64,000 nucleotides of DNA, taken from assembly GCA_017979445.1 (NCBI GenBank), contig CM030708.1, forward strand, positions 32,492,721 to 32,556,720, read 5' to 3'. Source of the stretch: Akebia trifoliata (lineage: Eukaryota; Streptophyta; Magnoliopsida; Ranunculales; Lardizabalaceae). Below, piece by piece: positions 25,424 to 36,154 of the stretch (position 1 is the first letter of the stretch; each line of letters begins with the position of its first letter). The translations under genes were made by a program, and so were the position numbers. The notes beneath the pieces were generated by a model. That model did not search any database, was not told the DNA's origin, and saw nothing but the letters and a program-made list of their open reading frames with translations.

Positions 25424-25530
25424 TCGTGATAATATGACGCCCCCGCCCCCATCACAGAATCATAGTTCATTTTTCTTGGGATGCACAAGAAAAAGATTTA
25501 TGATTATGCGTATCCCAAGATAAATGATGT
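25424..25530. mobile_element. Family A hairpin MITE, partial
   Basis: 'gtcgtgataatatgacgccc' at the left, then 'ttcttgggatgcacaagaaa' and 'gcgtatcccaag'. The right terminal repeat is degraded and runs into the next element. Confidence 0.5.
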
Positions 25531-25539
25531 ATAATTATG

Positions 25540-25908
25540 TAACGTCCAATACTTCTTAGGGGACGCTAGCATTGTTAAACACTTTTTGTTTTTAATTAAT
25601 ACCACTCTTCGTTTTGTCTTTTTGTGAAAAAGACAAGAGTCTTTTATATAATAAATGTTTATTTATATTATAAATATTATGAGCATTTAAATATTTTGAA
25701 TTAAAAGTATTTTTTTAAGTAAATGTTTTGACAATCAATACCAACATAATAAATACATTTATTAATTGCATAATAAATGTATTTATTGTATAAAATATTA
25801 ACATACCATTGTCTTCTTCACTAAAAGATAAAATAAGGAAGGGTATTATTGGGAAAAAAGTGTTAGACAATGCCAATGTCCCCATGAGGCCTTAGACATT
25901 AGCATTTC
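25540..25908. mobile_element. AT-rich MITE with 'agcattg' inverted arms
   Basis: The left arm 'ggggacgctagcattgttaa' is mirrored at the right by 'acaatgccaatgtcccc'. The interior is almost pure A/T. A related half-element is present at about 54181-54300 ('catggggacgttagcatt') in a lipoxygenase intron. Confidence 0.55.
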
Positions 25909-26593
25909 TCTACATATATATAGTGAGTAGATTATTCTCACAAAAAATCAATTGATTCTTTAACTTATAAATTGGGACTAGCAATTTCATAATTGACTGA
26001 TTTTTTGCAAGATTAATCCCCTTACCATAAATATCATCTTCACAAAAATTAGTTTATTCTAAAACTTTTTTCCCATATAAGCAAAACACCTATACTTTTC
26101 TTTAACATTATTTGGGAACAATAAAAAAAAAATGTAAGAAGATAAAAAGAAATTTGAGAGAGAAAGAGAGCGCGCGATGGTCAAACCCCCTTACACCTTT
26201 ATTACCATTAAGGATAAGAAGCCAACTTTCCCTCATTCATTTTCACAAGCCTCATGTTTCTATTTATCCATTAATTAGGTCATTGTTCTCAATCAAGATG
26301 AGTTGTATTACCCTTTGTGAATATAGAAGTGCAACCTATTAGTAAAGAATGTTGGTCCAAATGGTCTTGAGAAGAATGTATGAAACTCTTACTAAAAATC
26401 GAGCTTGTAAACATGGGGAAAGCTACGAAAAAAATCATAATACGGGTTTCAAAACAAGGATAAACTTAAAAAAAAAAATTACATTTAAAATAAAAAAAGA
26501 TCGCTAAAATTTAAGAAAATAGTACATATACACAAATTTATATGATATTAATTCTAAGTCTTCATTACATTTTGTGAAAAAAACGAGAGTCGC

Positions 26594-26995
26594 ATTGGAG
26601 TGATCTCAAGATTGTATCTCATATCGCACATCTTGACGTTAAAGTGTGTAGCAATTATAAATGCTTTTTGACTCGTATCTCTATGAAAAGCTTTTATGGT
26701 TCTTATACACTTTTCCATCAGGATGTGCGATATGAGGTACGATCTTGAGGTCACTTGAACATTATTCTTAAGAATTGTGATAATATGACTACCCCACATG
26801 GCACAGTCAATGGACTCTTCTAACGTGATAAGTTCGGGAACCATAGATCTATATGCCTCGAGATACAAAATTGTACTTCTAAAAAAAAATATGCATCTCG
26901 AGACATACAAATCTACGGTTCCCGAACTTGTTAGGTCGAGAGAGTCAATTGAGTGTGCCATGTGGGGTAGTCAAATTATCATGACTGTATTCTTA
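26594..26995. mobile_element. Abutting family B and family A hairpin MITEs
   Basis: 26594-26768 is family B ('tggagtgatctcaagattgt' paired with 'gatcttgaggtcacttgaac'). 26769-26995 is family A ('aagaattgtgataatatgac' paired with 'gtcaaattatcatgactg'); its arms are nearly perfect, including 'gttcgggaaccatagatct' / 'aatctacggttcccgaac'. The two lie end to end with no visible spacer. Confidence 0.7.
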
Positions 26996-27173
26996 ATCAT
27001 ATTATAAATGCATAATTATATCTGTTATGATGCTAAAAAGGTCTAATCATCTACCTATCTTTTGAAAAATATAACTGATTATTGAAAATTTCAACAAGGC
27101 ATTTATGTGCCACATTGTTGCGTATGACAACATCGTACTTAGTACAGTCCCTTATGTAACAGCCTATTTTCCA

Positions 27174-27331
27174 CTCGAGTCGTGATAATTTGACTTAAAA
27201 AATCGTACTCAGTTGATGTGACAAGTGCACTGAACCGTAAACTTTTTCCTTATGTATCACGAAGAAAAAGATATATGCTTTTGTGCACTTGCCACATCAA
27301 CCAAGTATGATTTTTCGAGTCATTAATTTAA
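27174..27331. mobile_element. Hairpin MITE, family A variant
   Basis: The left arm 'gtcgtgataatttgactt' and 'aatcgtactcagttgatgtg' pair with 'caccaagtatg'-type sequence ('aaccaagtatgatttttcga') and 'gtcattaattta' at the right. The core 'ccttatgtatcacgaagaaa' is a changed form of the family A core. Confidence 0.65.
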
Positions 27332-27525
27332 GTAGGGTCTTGTTAAATTGTTCCCTTACGGCACATGTTAAAGTGCAATAACTATGCTTTTAAAATTGAA
27401 TTTTGTACTAAAAATGCCCTTAAAAATATTACTTCTTATCAAAATGCCCTCAGATTCCAATTTTCAAAGTGTATTTATTACACTCTAACGTGTGCCCTTA
27501 CGACACATGTTAACAAAATCCATTT
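27332..27525. mobile_element. MITE with 'gcacatgttaac' ends
   Basis: Left 'cccttacggcacatgttaaa' and right 'cccttacgacacatgttaac' are repeated ends with 'gtgcaataa' / 'ttattacactct' in inverted order. A relative sits at about 56258-56420 in lipoxygenase intron 1. Confidence 0.45.
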
Positions 27526-27869
27526 AACTAATCAAAAATGGAAATTTTACCATATTATTATTTTTAGTGAAAGAGAAAAAATTCAATTGTAACTTTCGAA
27601 AATAATATGAACAAAAAATTATTAGCTAGATAGGATGATCAAATTGAGATTTTTTATTTATTTTTAACTTAGTAATTGAGACATACCCTCCACTTTTAGT
27701 TAATATTAGACATACTCACCTGAGTTTCAAACCGATGACTTGCTCCCTTTGACTTAGGTTTTGTAATAAAGACTAACATAAACTAATCTAAATGCCCTTG
27801 TCTACAATCTCTAGCCCAAAAAAACCCATAAAATTTTTCTTAAACTGTTCTTAACTTGTTCGACCCCCA

Positions 27870-28312
27870 TCTTTGATCCATCATATTCAATGTACACTTC
27901 CCTCTATTTCCTCTCGCACTTATTCGAGCATTCCCCCTATCCTTGATCCATCATATTCAATGTACACTTCCCTTGATTTTCACTCACACTTATTCGATCA
28001 TTAATTTGAATATTTTAATAAGTGTAATGATTTTCTAGTGCCCCCACTTCCCTTGATTTTCTCTTGCACTTATTCGATTATTAATTTAAATATTTTAATA
28101 GGTGTAACAATTGTCTAATGCCCCCCTTTGACACACTCCCCATCCGGCCTCACTCAACCTCATCAGAGAGTCATAGATCATTTGTCTTGGGATATGTATA
28201 ATCATAAATTTTTCTTATGTATCCCGAGGCAAATGATCTACGATTTTGCAACGGGGGCATGTATCAAAGGGGGGGTATTCTATTATCACGACTCCTTTAA
28301 TATGCCTTGAGA
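27870..28312. repeat. Tandem-repeat array running into a family A MITE
   Basis: The block 'gatccatcatattcaatgta' occurs at about 27875 and 27945, and 'cttattcga' blocks recur three times up to 28080. Two of the repeats end like a family A terminus ('gtaatgattttctagtgccc', 'gtaacaattgtctaatgccc'). A family A hairpin follows (28105-28308) with core 'cttgggatatgtataatc' and end 'attatcacgactcc'. Confidence 0.55.
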
Positions 28313-29009
28313 TTCATAATATGCAAGTCTCAAGGACTATTCGATGATTTAGATCCTAAGGAGGAGGTCTTTTTGAGGGGAACATCAACATTTACTTTAT
28401 TTCACATGACAGATGATTTTAATTACGTGAGAACATGTGAAGAACCCGTGATTTTGCCACTTTAATCATGATTGAGAATTAGAAAACTAGCTTTGAAAAT
28501 TTAATTGTTTAAATAAAGCTTCATATTGTAGATTAAAGATATTTATCTACATATATAAAACTCTAGCCCACACCTAGCTTTGAAAAGACTACTTCTCTTT
28601 CTACCGATCCTTTAACATGCTATAACAGTAAAACGTGCCTTTTGAGGAAGGCGGCGTAATCAAGACTCCATAATCCGATGCTTGACAAGAAAATAACCAT
28701 TAGAGGAATAGAAATATTCTTGTAACCAAACACCTCCTAACTATGTAAAATTATTTATTTAAATTAAAACGGAGTCGGATGGTTGGTGAGCGTAAGAAAT
28801 TGGATTCTTGGGGCTCGATCAGAAGTGGGTCGGGTGGATCCAAATAATTTGATTTGATCTCAAAGGTCCAATCAGATCCAAGTTAAGGTCGAGTCAACAC
28901 CAATTCAAGGACTAAAAATTGAGATAAGATTGAAGCAAGGCCAAGTTAAAATTTGTCCCAATAAATCCGGGTTGTTCCATAGGTAAGCCCATTGACATTG
29001 ACATAAAAA

Positions 29010-29500
29010 TAAAATATTGCTGAATTGACCTCAAGATTGGACCAACTTGAAGTGATAATGTACAGGTGTCATAAATGCTTTGCCCGAGATACAAGTGAAA
29101 AAGTATTTATGGTTCATATTCACTTGCAAGTCAAGATGTGCGATATGAGATCACTCCAACACGAATCTTATGATATTTTGATTGGCAAATTTGAATTAAG
29201 AAATGAGTCATGCTACAGTAACCTCGAGATTTGACCTCCCATGTGCATTGCACACCCTGACGTGAAAGTATATGGGAATCATAGATTTTTTTTGTCAAAA
29301 TCTTAAATCACTTTCTCAAGAATAATGCTGCAGTGAAAGTGTATGAGAACCATAGACTTTCACTTCAACATTATTCTTGAGAAAGTGATTTTAGATTTCG
29401 AGAAAAAGAATCTATGGTTCCCATACACTTTCAGGTCAGGTGTGCGATGTACATGTGTGGTCCAAACTTGAGGTCACTTCAACATTATTATTAAGAAAGT
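29010..29500. mobile_element. Cluster of family B hairpin MITEs, one nested or compound
   Basis: 29010-29155 is a family B copy ('gacctcaagattggacc' versus 'tgcgatatgagatcactcc'). 29210-29500 contains three related arms ('ctttctcaagaataatgctg', 'acattattcttgagaaagtg', 'acttgaggtcacttcaac'), indicating one element inserted into or recombined with another. Confidence 0.55.
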
Positions 29501-29569
29501 GATTTAAGGTTTTATATGGTTGTGAAGGGAATGTGATTGCTCATTTCTATAATTAATTATCTGGCCCAA

Positions 29570-29656
29570 AGCTATTCCAACCATGAGCAGAAAAATGTTT
29601 TCCATGATCCCCCCCCGAAAGCTATTCCAACCATGAGCCCCCCCCCCCCCCCCCCC
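29570..29656. repeat. 22-nt direct repeat and 19-base C run
   Basis: 'aaagctattccaaccatgag' occurs at about 29570 and 29617. The second copy runs into an uninterrupted C tract (29638-29656). Such runs are length-unstable and hard to assemble. Confidence 0.75.
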
Positions 29657-32600
29657 AATGTTTATTTTTAAGCACAAATACCCCTACCCCCAAAATTAAA
29701 AACCAGTTCTTTTTGACATTTTTTTCATGGGTGTAATTATTTTTTATTCCTTGCATGATTGCAAGGAAATTTGACAGGTGAAGCAATAGATTTATTTTCT
29801 CATAGATTTTATTTTTCCAATATCATTTATTATGAATATTTAGATTCCCTTGAAAACGAATTTCAAGGCATATACATTGCAAGGAAAATTGTTAGGAGAA
29901 GATGAACCAATGAGTGACAAATGGTTGATCAAAATGATACAAAGAGAAGAGCATTTTCACAAAAAAAAAATCAAAATAATCATAAAATTCTCTGAATTAG
30001 GAGTTAGCCGATTAAATCGACGAATTGAGGACTTAATTGACGATTCCTCAATTAATTGTGGAACATGGTAATATTTTTATTCTTTATCTTCAGATTTTTT
30101 TTTTCCAACATTCATATGTGATAACATCATGAAGATTATAGAATTTCTAGAGAGGTTGGAAATGATGGATTTTAGTAAGAAACCAAATAACATATTTTGA
30201 ATAATCAACGAAATTTTGTCTTTTTTTTTTGTTTTACGATTTTTTTTTCCCGAATTTATCCCAATTAACCGAACTCAACCCCCACCGAATAATTACCAAA
30301 TCTGAACTTTGTTCCACCTCAGGCATTGTCTGGTAGGGGAGGACAAGGAGATTATATTTGACACTTTTCTTCTTTAAAAAAATGATTTTCTCATTATCTC
30401 CACCCAAAACAAAAATCCTTATGATATTATCTATATTTGATCAAAAGAAAGAATATTATCGTTCAACTGACATTTTTGTGATATTAATTTATACTTCTTT
30501 AACTAACAGAAGAAACGATTTCAAACATAATTGAATGAAAGAATATAATCATACAACATATCCACAATTTAGTAACTAGACTGACTCCCATGCTGGGCTG
30601 AAAATCGACCCATCTCAACTTTGGTTCGGTCGAATTCGGGCCAAGCCAACAAATAACGGGTCGAACTTTGAATCAGTTCAACCCAACCCACTATTGGCAA
30701 TGACCAAATTGAGAAGTACTCGATGGGGGATAATGGAATACTCACTAAAATTTGTTCCGGTTTTATTCAACAAGAAGGTACAAACAAGTCTTTTGGTGGG
30801 CCATGAAGATATAGGGGACATGGGTGGTCCCATGGCACGTGGGTATCCTTATTTTAGTCAACTGCCTCTTTCCTCCGAAGTGTTACATGCCACGTGTCGT
30901 AATATAAAAAGGTCTTCATGGTCATCATGGAATCCAGTTATTTGGATGGTCACGAGATCAAATACCCTCCTTTTTATAACGTTAATAAAACACAGTCAGC
31001 ATCACTAATCACTGGTTTTTTTTCCTTTTTTTTTTTTTTCTAAAATAATTGAAGAATAAATGGTAAAAGCACAGTTAAATCGAGTTAAATAGGGTTTCTT
31101 TTCAAATTAAAAATGAAATTAATATTTAACTATGATATAGATATTATTGTTTTCACCTTACAAAATTGCAATTTATCGTGAATTTTGATTGAAATTAAGG
31201 GTTGATTAACAATTTTTATGAAAAAAAATAAAATAATATTTTAATTGTAATAATTGAATCTTATTTTACAAAGATATTATAGAGAGTGAAATTTTGATTA
31301 AATCACCTACCAATAGTAACAAAAGAGAAAACATGAGGTATTGGTCACGACTTGCAATGCTTTCATTGTTGCTCGATCACATTAAATAAATGATGTGGCA
31401 AATTCTTTCAAATGTTGACCTATGTACTTCTGCTTTGTTTCCTAGTGGACTTTCACATAAAAATTCAACCCAGTCGATGATTTTATCATTCAATTTGAAC
31501 ACTTTACTTCATAAATTAAAATAATTAAATAAAAATAAATAAATTTTCAAGGGCAAAGGGGAAATGTTCAAATACTTGGCTAAAAACCATCCACCAAGAA
31601 ATTTGGGAGCCCACCATGGGATGAGCATGAAATTCATGGAGAAATTAGGTTCAAAGATGGTCATAAGAAAATTTTTGTCAGATGGACAAACACGAGGCAT
31701 GTTTATTTGTGACTATCTCCTTGGATTTCTAAATAAATTGAAAATTATTCATTTTTTTCCCACACTTTTCAGCTTATACGGTCCATCGAGCCCATCGATT
31801 GACCCATGAATGTTGGTTCACCCCTTTGTAAAGACCCCACAACCAAATACCATGCCACAAGATTCAAACATTTTCCTTTTTCATGTCAATGTCATGCCAA
31901 TTTTACCCTTGAGGTTTGTTCATAAATCCCACTAAGTAAAATCCCAAAATCCAACTTCTATCAATCACATATCATCCTCATCTTTTGGTGTATATATTCT
32001 CCTAGGTGGGCCCAAAAGACTGACACATTCACCCTTTTTTCTATGGTCTACGACTTCAAAACTTTGTAATATTCCCACTTGACAAGAAAACCCTTCATCT
32101 CTCACCATATCAAATGAAAATTAAAGGTTATTTTTGTCCAATAAAATATTCAAACCACATTTGATCATAGATGAATATAAAAAAAAAATATATAAAATAA
32201 AGAAGGTAGAAAAAGCAGTTATCTCTCTCTCTCTATATCTATCTAGAGAGAGAAAGAGGACACCCAATGAGGTAAGCAATATTTTGAATTTGAAAGGGAA
32301 TGATTCATCAAATAATGGTGTAGTTGGTGGTCTTTGTGCTTTGCGTGCGGAGTGATTGATTCACCCCCACATTCCCACCCCACACCACACCAATTGTTTA
32401 ACGGTTCAAAATTTGAAATCTAAAGGGATTAGTGTTAGGTGGCAAAATCCACAACTTTAGTACACTTAGGCCACGAGGGATGTGAAGCTTATTCAAACTC
32501 ACTGAATCTGACACATTTGATGCCTGTTAGAGTAAGTAAAGAATCTCTCACCTTTTCAAACAAAGACAAACACAACATTTTCTTCACTAAACACCGATTA

Positions 32601-33524
32601 AATTACATTAAAGCTTACTATAAGCTTTGGGAAGTTGAACCTCACCAGCCTAAAATACGGATTCTTTTATTTTAATTATTATTATTTTTAGTTAGAGACG
32701 AGTACCGACTTTTACTTGTACGTTTATATTATATAGATTTGAGTTGCTTTTGACTTTGGTTTTCTGAAAGTGGGAAATTTGAAGAGAAACAGCCAGACAC
32801 ATTGAGACGAGTTGTTCTTTTTTTCTATTTGTAATAAATAAATAAAAGAAAATTGTGATTTTGAGGATCTTAGACATGTTTGTTCTGGTTTGGGACTTCG
32901 TGGTGAATCAGTCTCCGCCGTAACATGGACGGACTTAGACTTACATTGTATTGGGGCAAACCTAAAAAATTAAGTGTTTTTTTATTAAGATAATTTTGAA
33001 AAAATAAATAAAATATCCCTGTATTTTCCCTTGTTGACCTCCAGCTTTTCTCATAGATTAAGATAAAATGACCTAAACGCCCTTTTGTGGAGTGTGTACA
33101 TTATTATAAAGAAAAAGTTTTCTCTAAAATATAATTTTCTTACAAAATAATTTTTCTTGGAAAAAAGCTTGTTTATATTTGATTGCATTTGGGAAAATGT
33201 GAAAAGGAGTTCATCTTTCAGTTTTGGGAGTAGGATTAATTGTGAGAGAATTACAGTAGGATGTTATTTTTCCTTCCAAATGAGAAAATCAATTTCCTAT
33301 AACAGTTGGTCAAAGAGTATTTCTTTTTTCATTTTTCTCAATGAGTATGTTATATATCTATTTTTCAATGTATTTCCTTAAAAAGTCAAATTTCCAACCA
33401 ATTTTCCCATGAAATCATACAAACCTTTAGTGCCCTTTTTTTCTATTCAATTTCCACCTCAAGATTGTATTTTCTTAACCCTAATGAGCAACACAAGATA
33501 TATGAGATTGTTAACAAGATAGTG

Positions 33525-34035
33525 TTGGGCATGATGGCCAAGGTCTCCTTTACAAAAGAGAGAGGTCTTGAGTTCAAGTGGGAGGGAATCCTCTGTAATA
33601 CTCTTTCCTGTAGTTCTCTACAATGAGTTGTAAATATAATAGAATTAAAGGTTTTACAAGAAAAACCAACACCGTAAGCATGTGTAGATCATAGTATAGA
33701 TTAGATTTGAAAAAAAAAAATTTTGATCTTTTAAGTTTGATCTATGATTTTGAAAATGGACGGTCCATGAACTCCAATTTTTTAAGGAATAGATTTTTGC
33801 ATCTTTATGACAAAGTGCTCTCTCAACCGTTGAAATAAACTTTAGGAAACCGCAAAGTAAACTCTGGTCTAGTATGTGTGTGCATGTACCTAGGGGATTT
33901 ATCCCATCTTGTCTGGCATGTGTATGATGTACCCAGGGGATTTGGACAATATATGATGTTTTAAAGAGTGCAGTTGTCTCACTCCTGCTAGTTGGGCCTA
34001 TAGGTCCAGACATTCCTATCATCATAAATAAATCA
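33525..34035 (+). repeat. SINE-like segments
   Basis: 33527-33585 ('gatggccaaggtctcc' then 'gaggtcttgagttcaagtg') has A-box/B-box-like spacing. A second block at about 33870-34020 ('acccaggggatttggacaat', then 'ttgggcctataggtccagac' and 'attcct') resembles the 3' half of a tRNA-derived plant SINE. Intervening DNA suggests an insertion or two separate relics. Related to 3975-4195. Confidence 0.4.
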
Positions 34036-35404
34036 AATCAAATAAAAAAGGATTCATGGGATTTTTGAAGATGTCCAATCCCTGGGAAGCCAAAAAAATA
34101 GAAAAGAACTTTGATTATAGATTGAGAACGATATGATGAATCGAAGTTGAGGTAATATGAGTTATAAAAAATTACCATAGAGACAGAATTCTCAATGAAC
34201 TCCTATTTGCCAAATATTATTGAGACAAAAGCCATTATCTAGAGTCGGGATTGTCAGAATTTGATTCAAAATTCTGATTTTGAATAGTTAGAATCACATC
34301 ATCAAAACTATTTTTTACAAAACAAGAATGTGCTTTACACTATTTTAGCTATAAATGATTCTAGAATCTAATTTTTTTTTTCTGACAATGTTTCTACAAT
34401 TGTGGTGCAAAATTTAATTTCATTGGGATTGACAAAAATTTTCCACGTGGCATGAGGTGTGTAGTACTGTAGACTGATAATTCTGCTAAAGGATCCATTT
34501 TAGCTGATGAATAAAAAAACAAATGAACAAGGATTCTAGGACGTAAACTTTATAGGAGGGAGTAAATAATCTCAGAGATAATTTGATATCTGGGCCCCCT
34601 AGCATCACGGAAACTCTGGTCTCTTCAGCTCACTATTCCTAAACACCAAAACCAACACTATTCTCTCCACAAACTAACATTAATGATAAAACCAAGTACA
34701 CAAAATACTTAAATTTCCCTTTTGAAGTTAATAGTACTTGGGTAATTTAGAAGGAAAGTCATGAGGGCAACTTTGTCTTTCACTGTGATTTTCACTACGT
34801 TGATGTGATAATCATAGACATGTTTTCTCGAGATATGAGTAAGAAGCATCTACGGTTATGTACTCACCACCTAAAAAGAAGCATATAATTGATTGATTAC
34901 AGGACTTTTTAAGCTAATGAGTTGAAAGTAAAATTTCTCTTTTTTCTACCCTAGATCTATGACAAATAAATCAAGGGCTAAAGATAATAGGTTTTTGTGA
35001 GGCAAAAAAAAAATATATGAATGATCTACGGCTGCATATGAAAATAGGGAATATTTTCTTTTTCTCTTTCTCCGATACAAAGAATTTTTGACAAGAGATC
35101 ATAAGGATAGTTTGATCAATCCCGAGGGAATGACTCAATGAAAATTTAAAATCCAATAAGCGATGAGAATCAGTAGGTTGTGAGGTTGACACACATTATG
35201 GGTCTCTTTTGGTCCCCCTTATCGCACATAAGTTTGGACACTCTCGTCATAAAGAGAGAGAGAGAGAGGATATTTTGATAATTTCTATTAGATTCTTGGA
35301 ATAAGCACGGTGAAAAGATATGTCAAAGCGCTTCACCAAGAGATTGAGGGGTATCAAATGACTGCAACAATGCCTACTTTAAAAAAATATGAAATGCCAC
35401 TAGA

Positions 35405-35740
35405 GATTACTTAAGAGAACTGTCATTGGCACCCAATTTCTTAAATTATTTGTCACACCGGAACCAAAGATTAAAATACACTCTTCAAACATTACAAAGG
35501 TTTGATTTACTTTATAATTTCAATATTATAAAACATAATAATACTCATTTAAATAATTTCAATTATTTTTTACAATATATATCCCTAAACCAAAAAATAG
35601 TAATTTAGTATAAAAAAATACAAGAGAACATCTATTGGCACCCCATCTTGTATTTATTCTCATCCAGTCATTTATTTTCTTTACTTTTAATTAAGATGGA
35701 ACAAGTAAAAGTTGGGGTGCCAATAGCGGAAACGCCCATA
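35405..35740. mobile_element. MITE related to family C ('attggcaccc')
   Basis: The left end 'gagaactgtcattggcaccc' and the right 'ttggggtgccaatagcgg' are inverted. An internal second copy of the left end ('gagaacatctattggcaccc' at about 35623) suggests a nested insertion. A relative lies at 52436-52745 in a lipoxygenase intron, sharing 'aaagattaaaa' and 'caaacattacaaa'. Confidence 0.6.
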
Positions 35741-36041
35741 AATGTACTCCTCAAAACACAACACCAAATGGCATTAATGAGGTATATCAACATGAACATT
35801 TCCCCAAAAAATTCGTTTTTTTCCCTCAACGAATGAATGTGAGGGCTTTTTGGGAAATAGACGTATAGGACGATAGTGTGGGCTGTGGACTATATGGCTG
35901 CAGCCGACATTTTCCACTTTGGAATCGCTATCGCCCTCACTCATTATTTTTGACGTTAACCGAATCGACTCGGACCCGTTGACGTGTGCTTTTCTATCAC
36001 GATTCTTAACGGCATCCGTCAGTGGGTGTGCCGCCGTTTGC

Positions 36042-36049
36042 TATAAATA
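36042..36049 (+). promoter_or_regulatory. TATA box of the SEC14 gene
   Basis: 'ctataaataaag' about 110 bases before the ATG at 36155, followed by a CT-rich leader ('ctctctttctctcccaaata'). About 70 bases upstream, 'cgttgacgtgtgc' contains an ACGTG core, the kind bound by plant bZIP factors. Confidence 0.65.
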
Positions 36050-36154
36050 AAGACTCTCTTTCTCTCCCAAATATCTCTCTCTCTCTAAATGGTTGAGTGA
36101 AGGGCAAGCAACAGTAATTAATATAGCTGATTTGATTTCATCGTATTTGTCGAA

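Larger units (their letters stand above)
23671..36041. other. Gene-poor, repeat-rich intergenic block
   Basis: About 12 kb with no coding exon that I can support. It is made largely of MITEs, SINE-like sequence and low-complexity DNA, listed separately. A MITE-like stretch with repeated 'gaaatgattttcc' motifs lies at about 24000-24310. Single-copy-looking DNA at about 29840-30080 and 30690-31010 has short open frames but no family signature. Confidence 0.5.

Noticed and set aside
26554..27007. 135-codon and 69-codon frames on opposite strands
   Set aside because: Both are translations of paired MITE arms; they even share words (TSSGTVDLY / VISSGTIDLY) because the arms are inverted repeats.
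27870..28115. CRISPR-like short repeat array
   Set aside because: Repeats are few, unequal and degenerate, in plant DNA beside a MITE; no spacer-repeat regularity.
29850..30071. 73-codon frame with a charged, exon-like C-terminal part
   Set aside because: No splice partners or known family; left as unassigned DNA.
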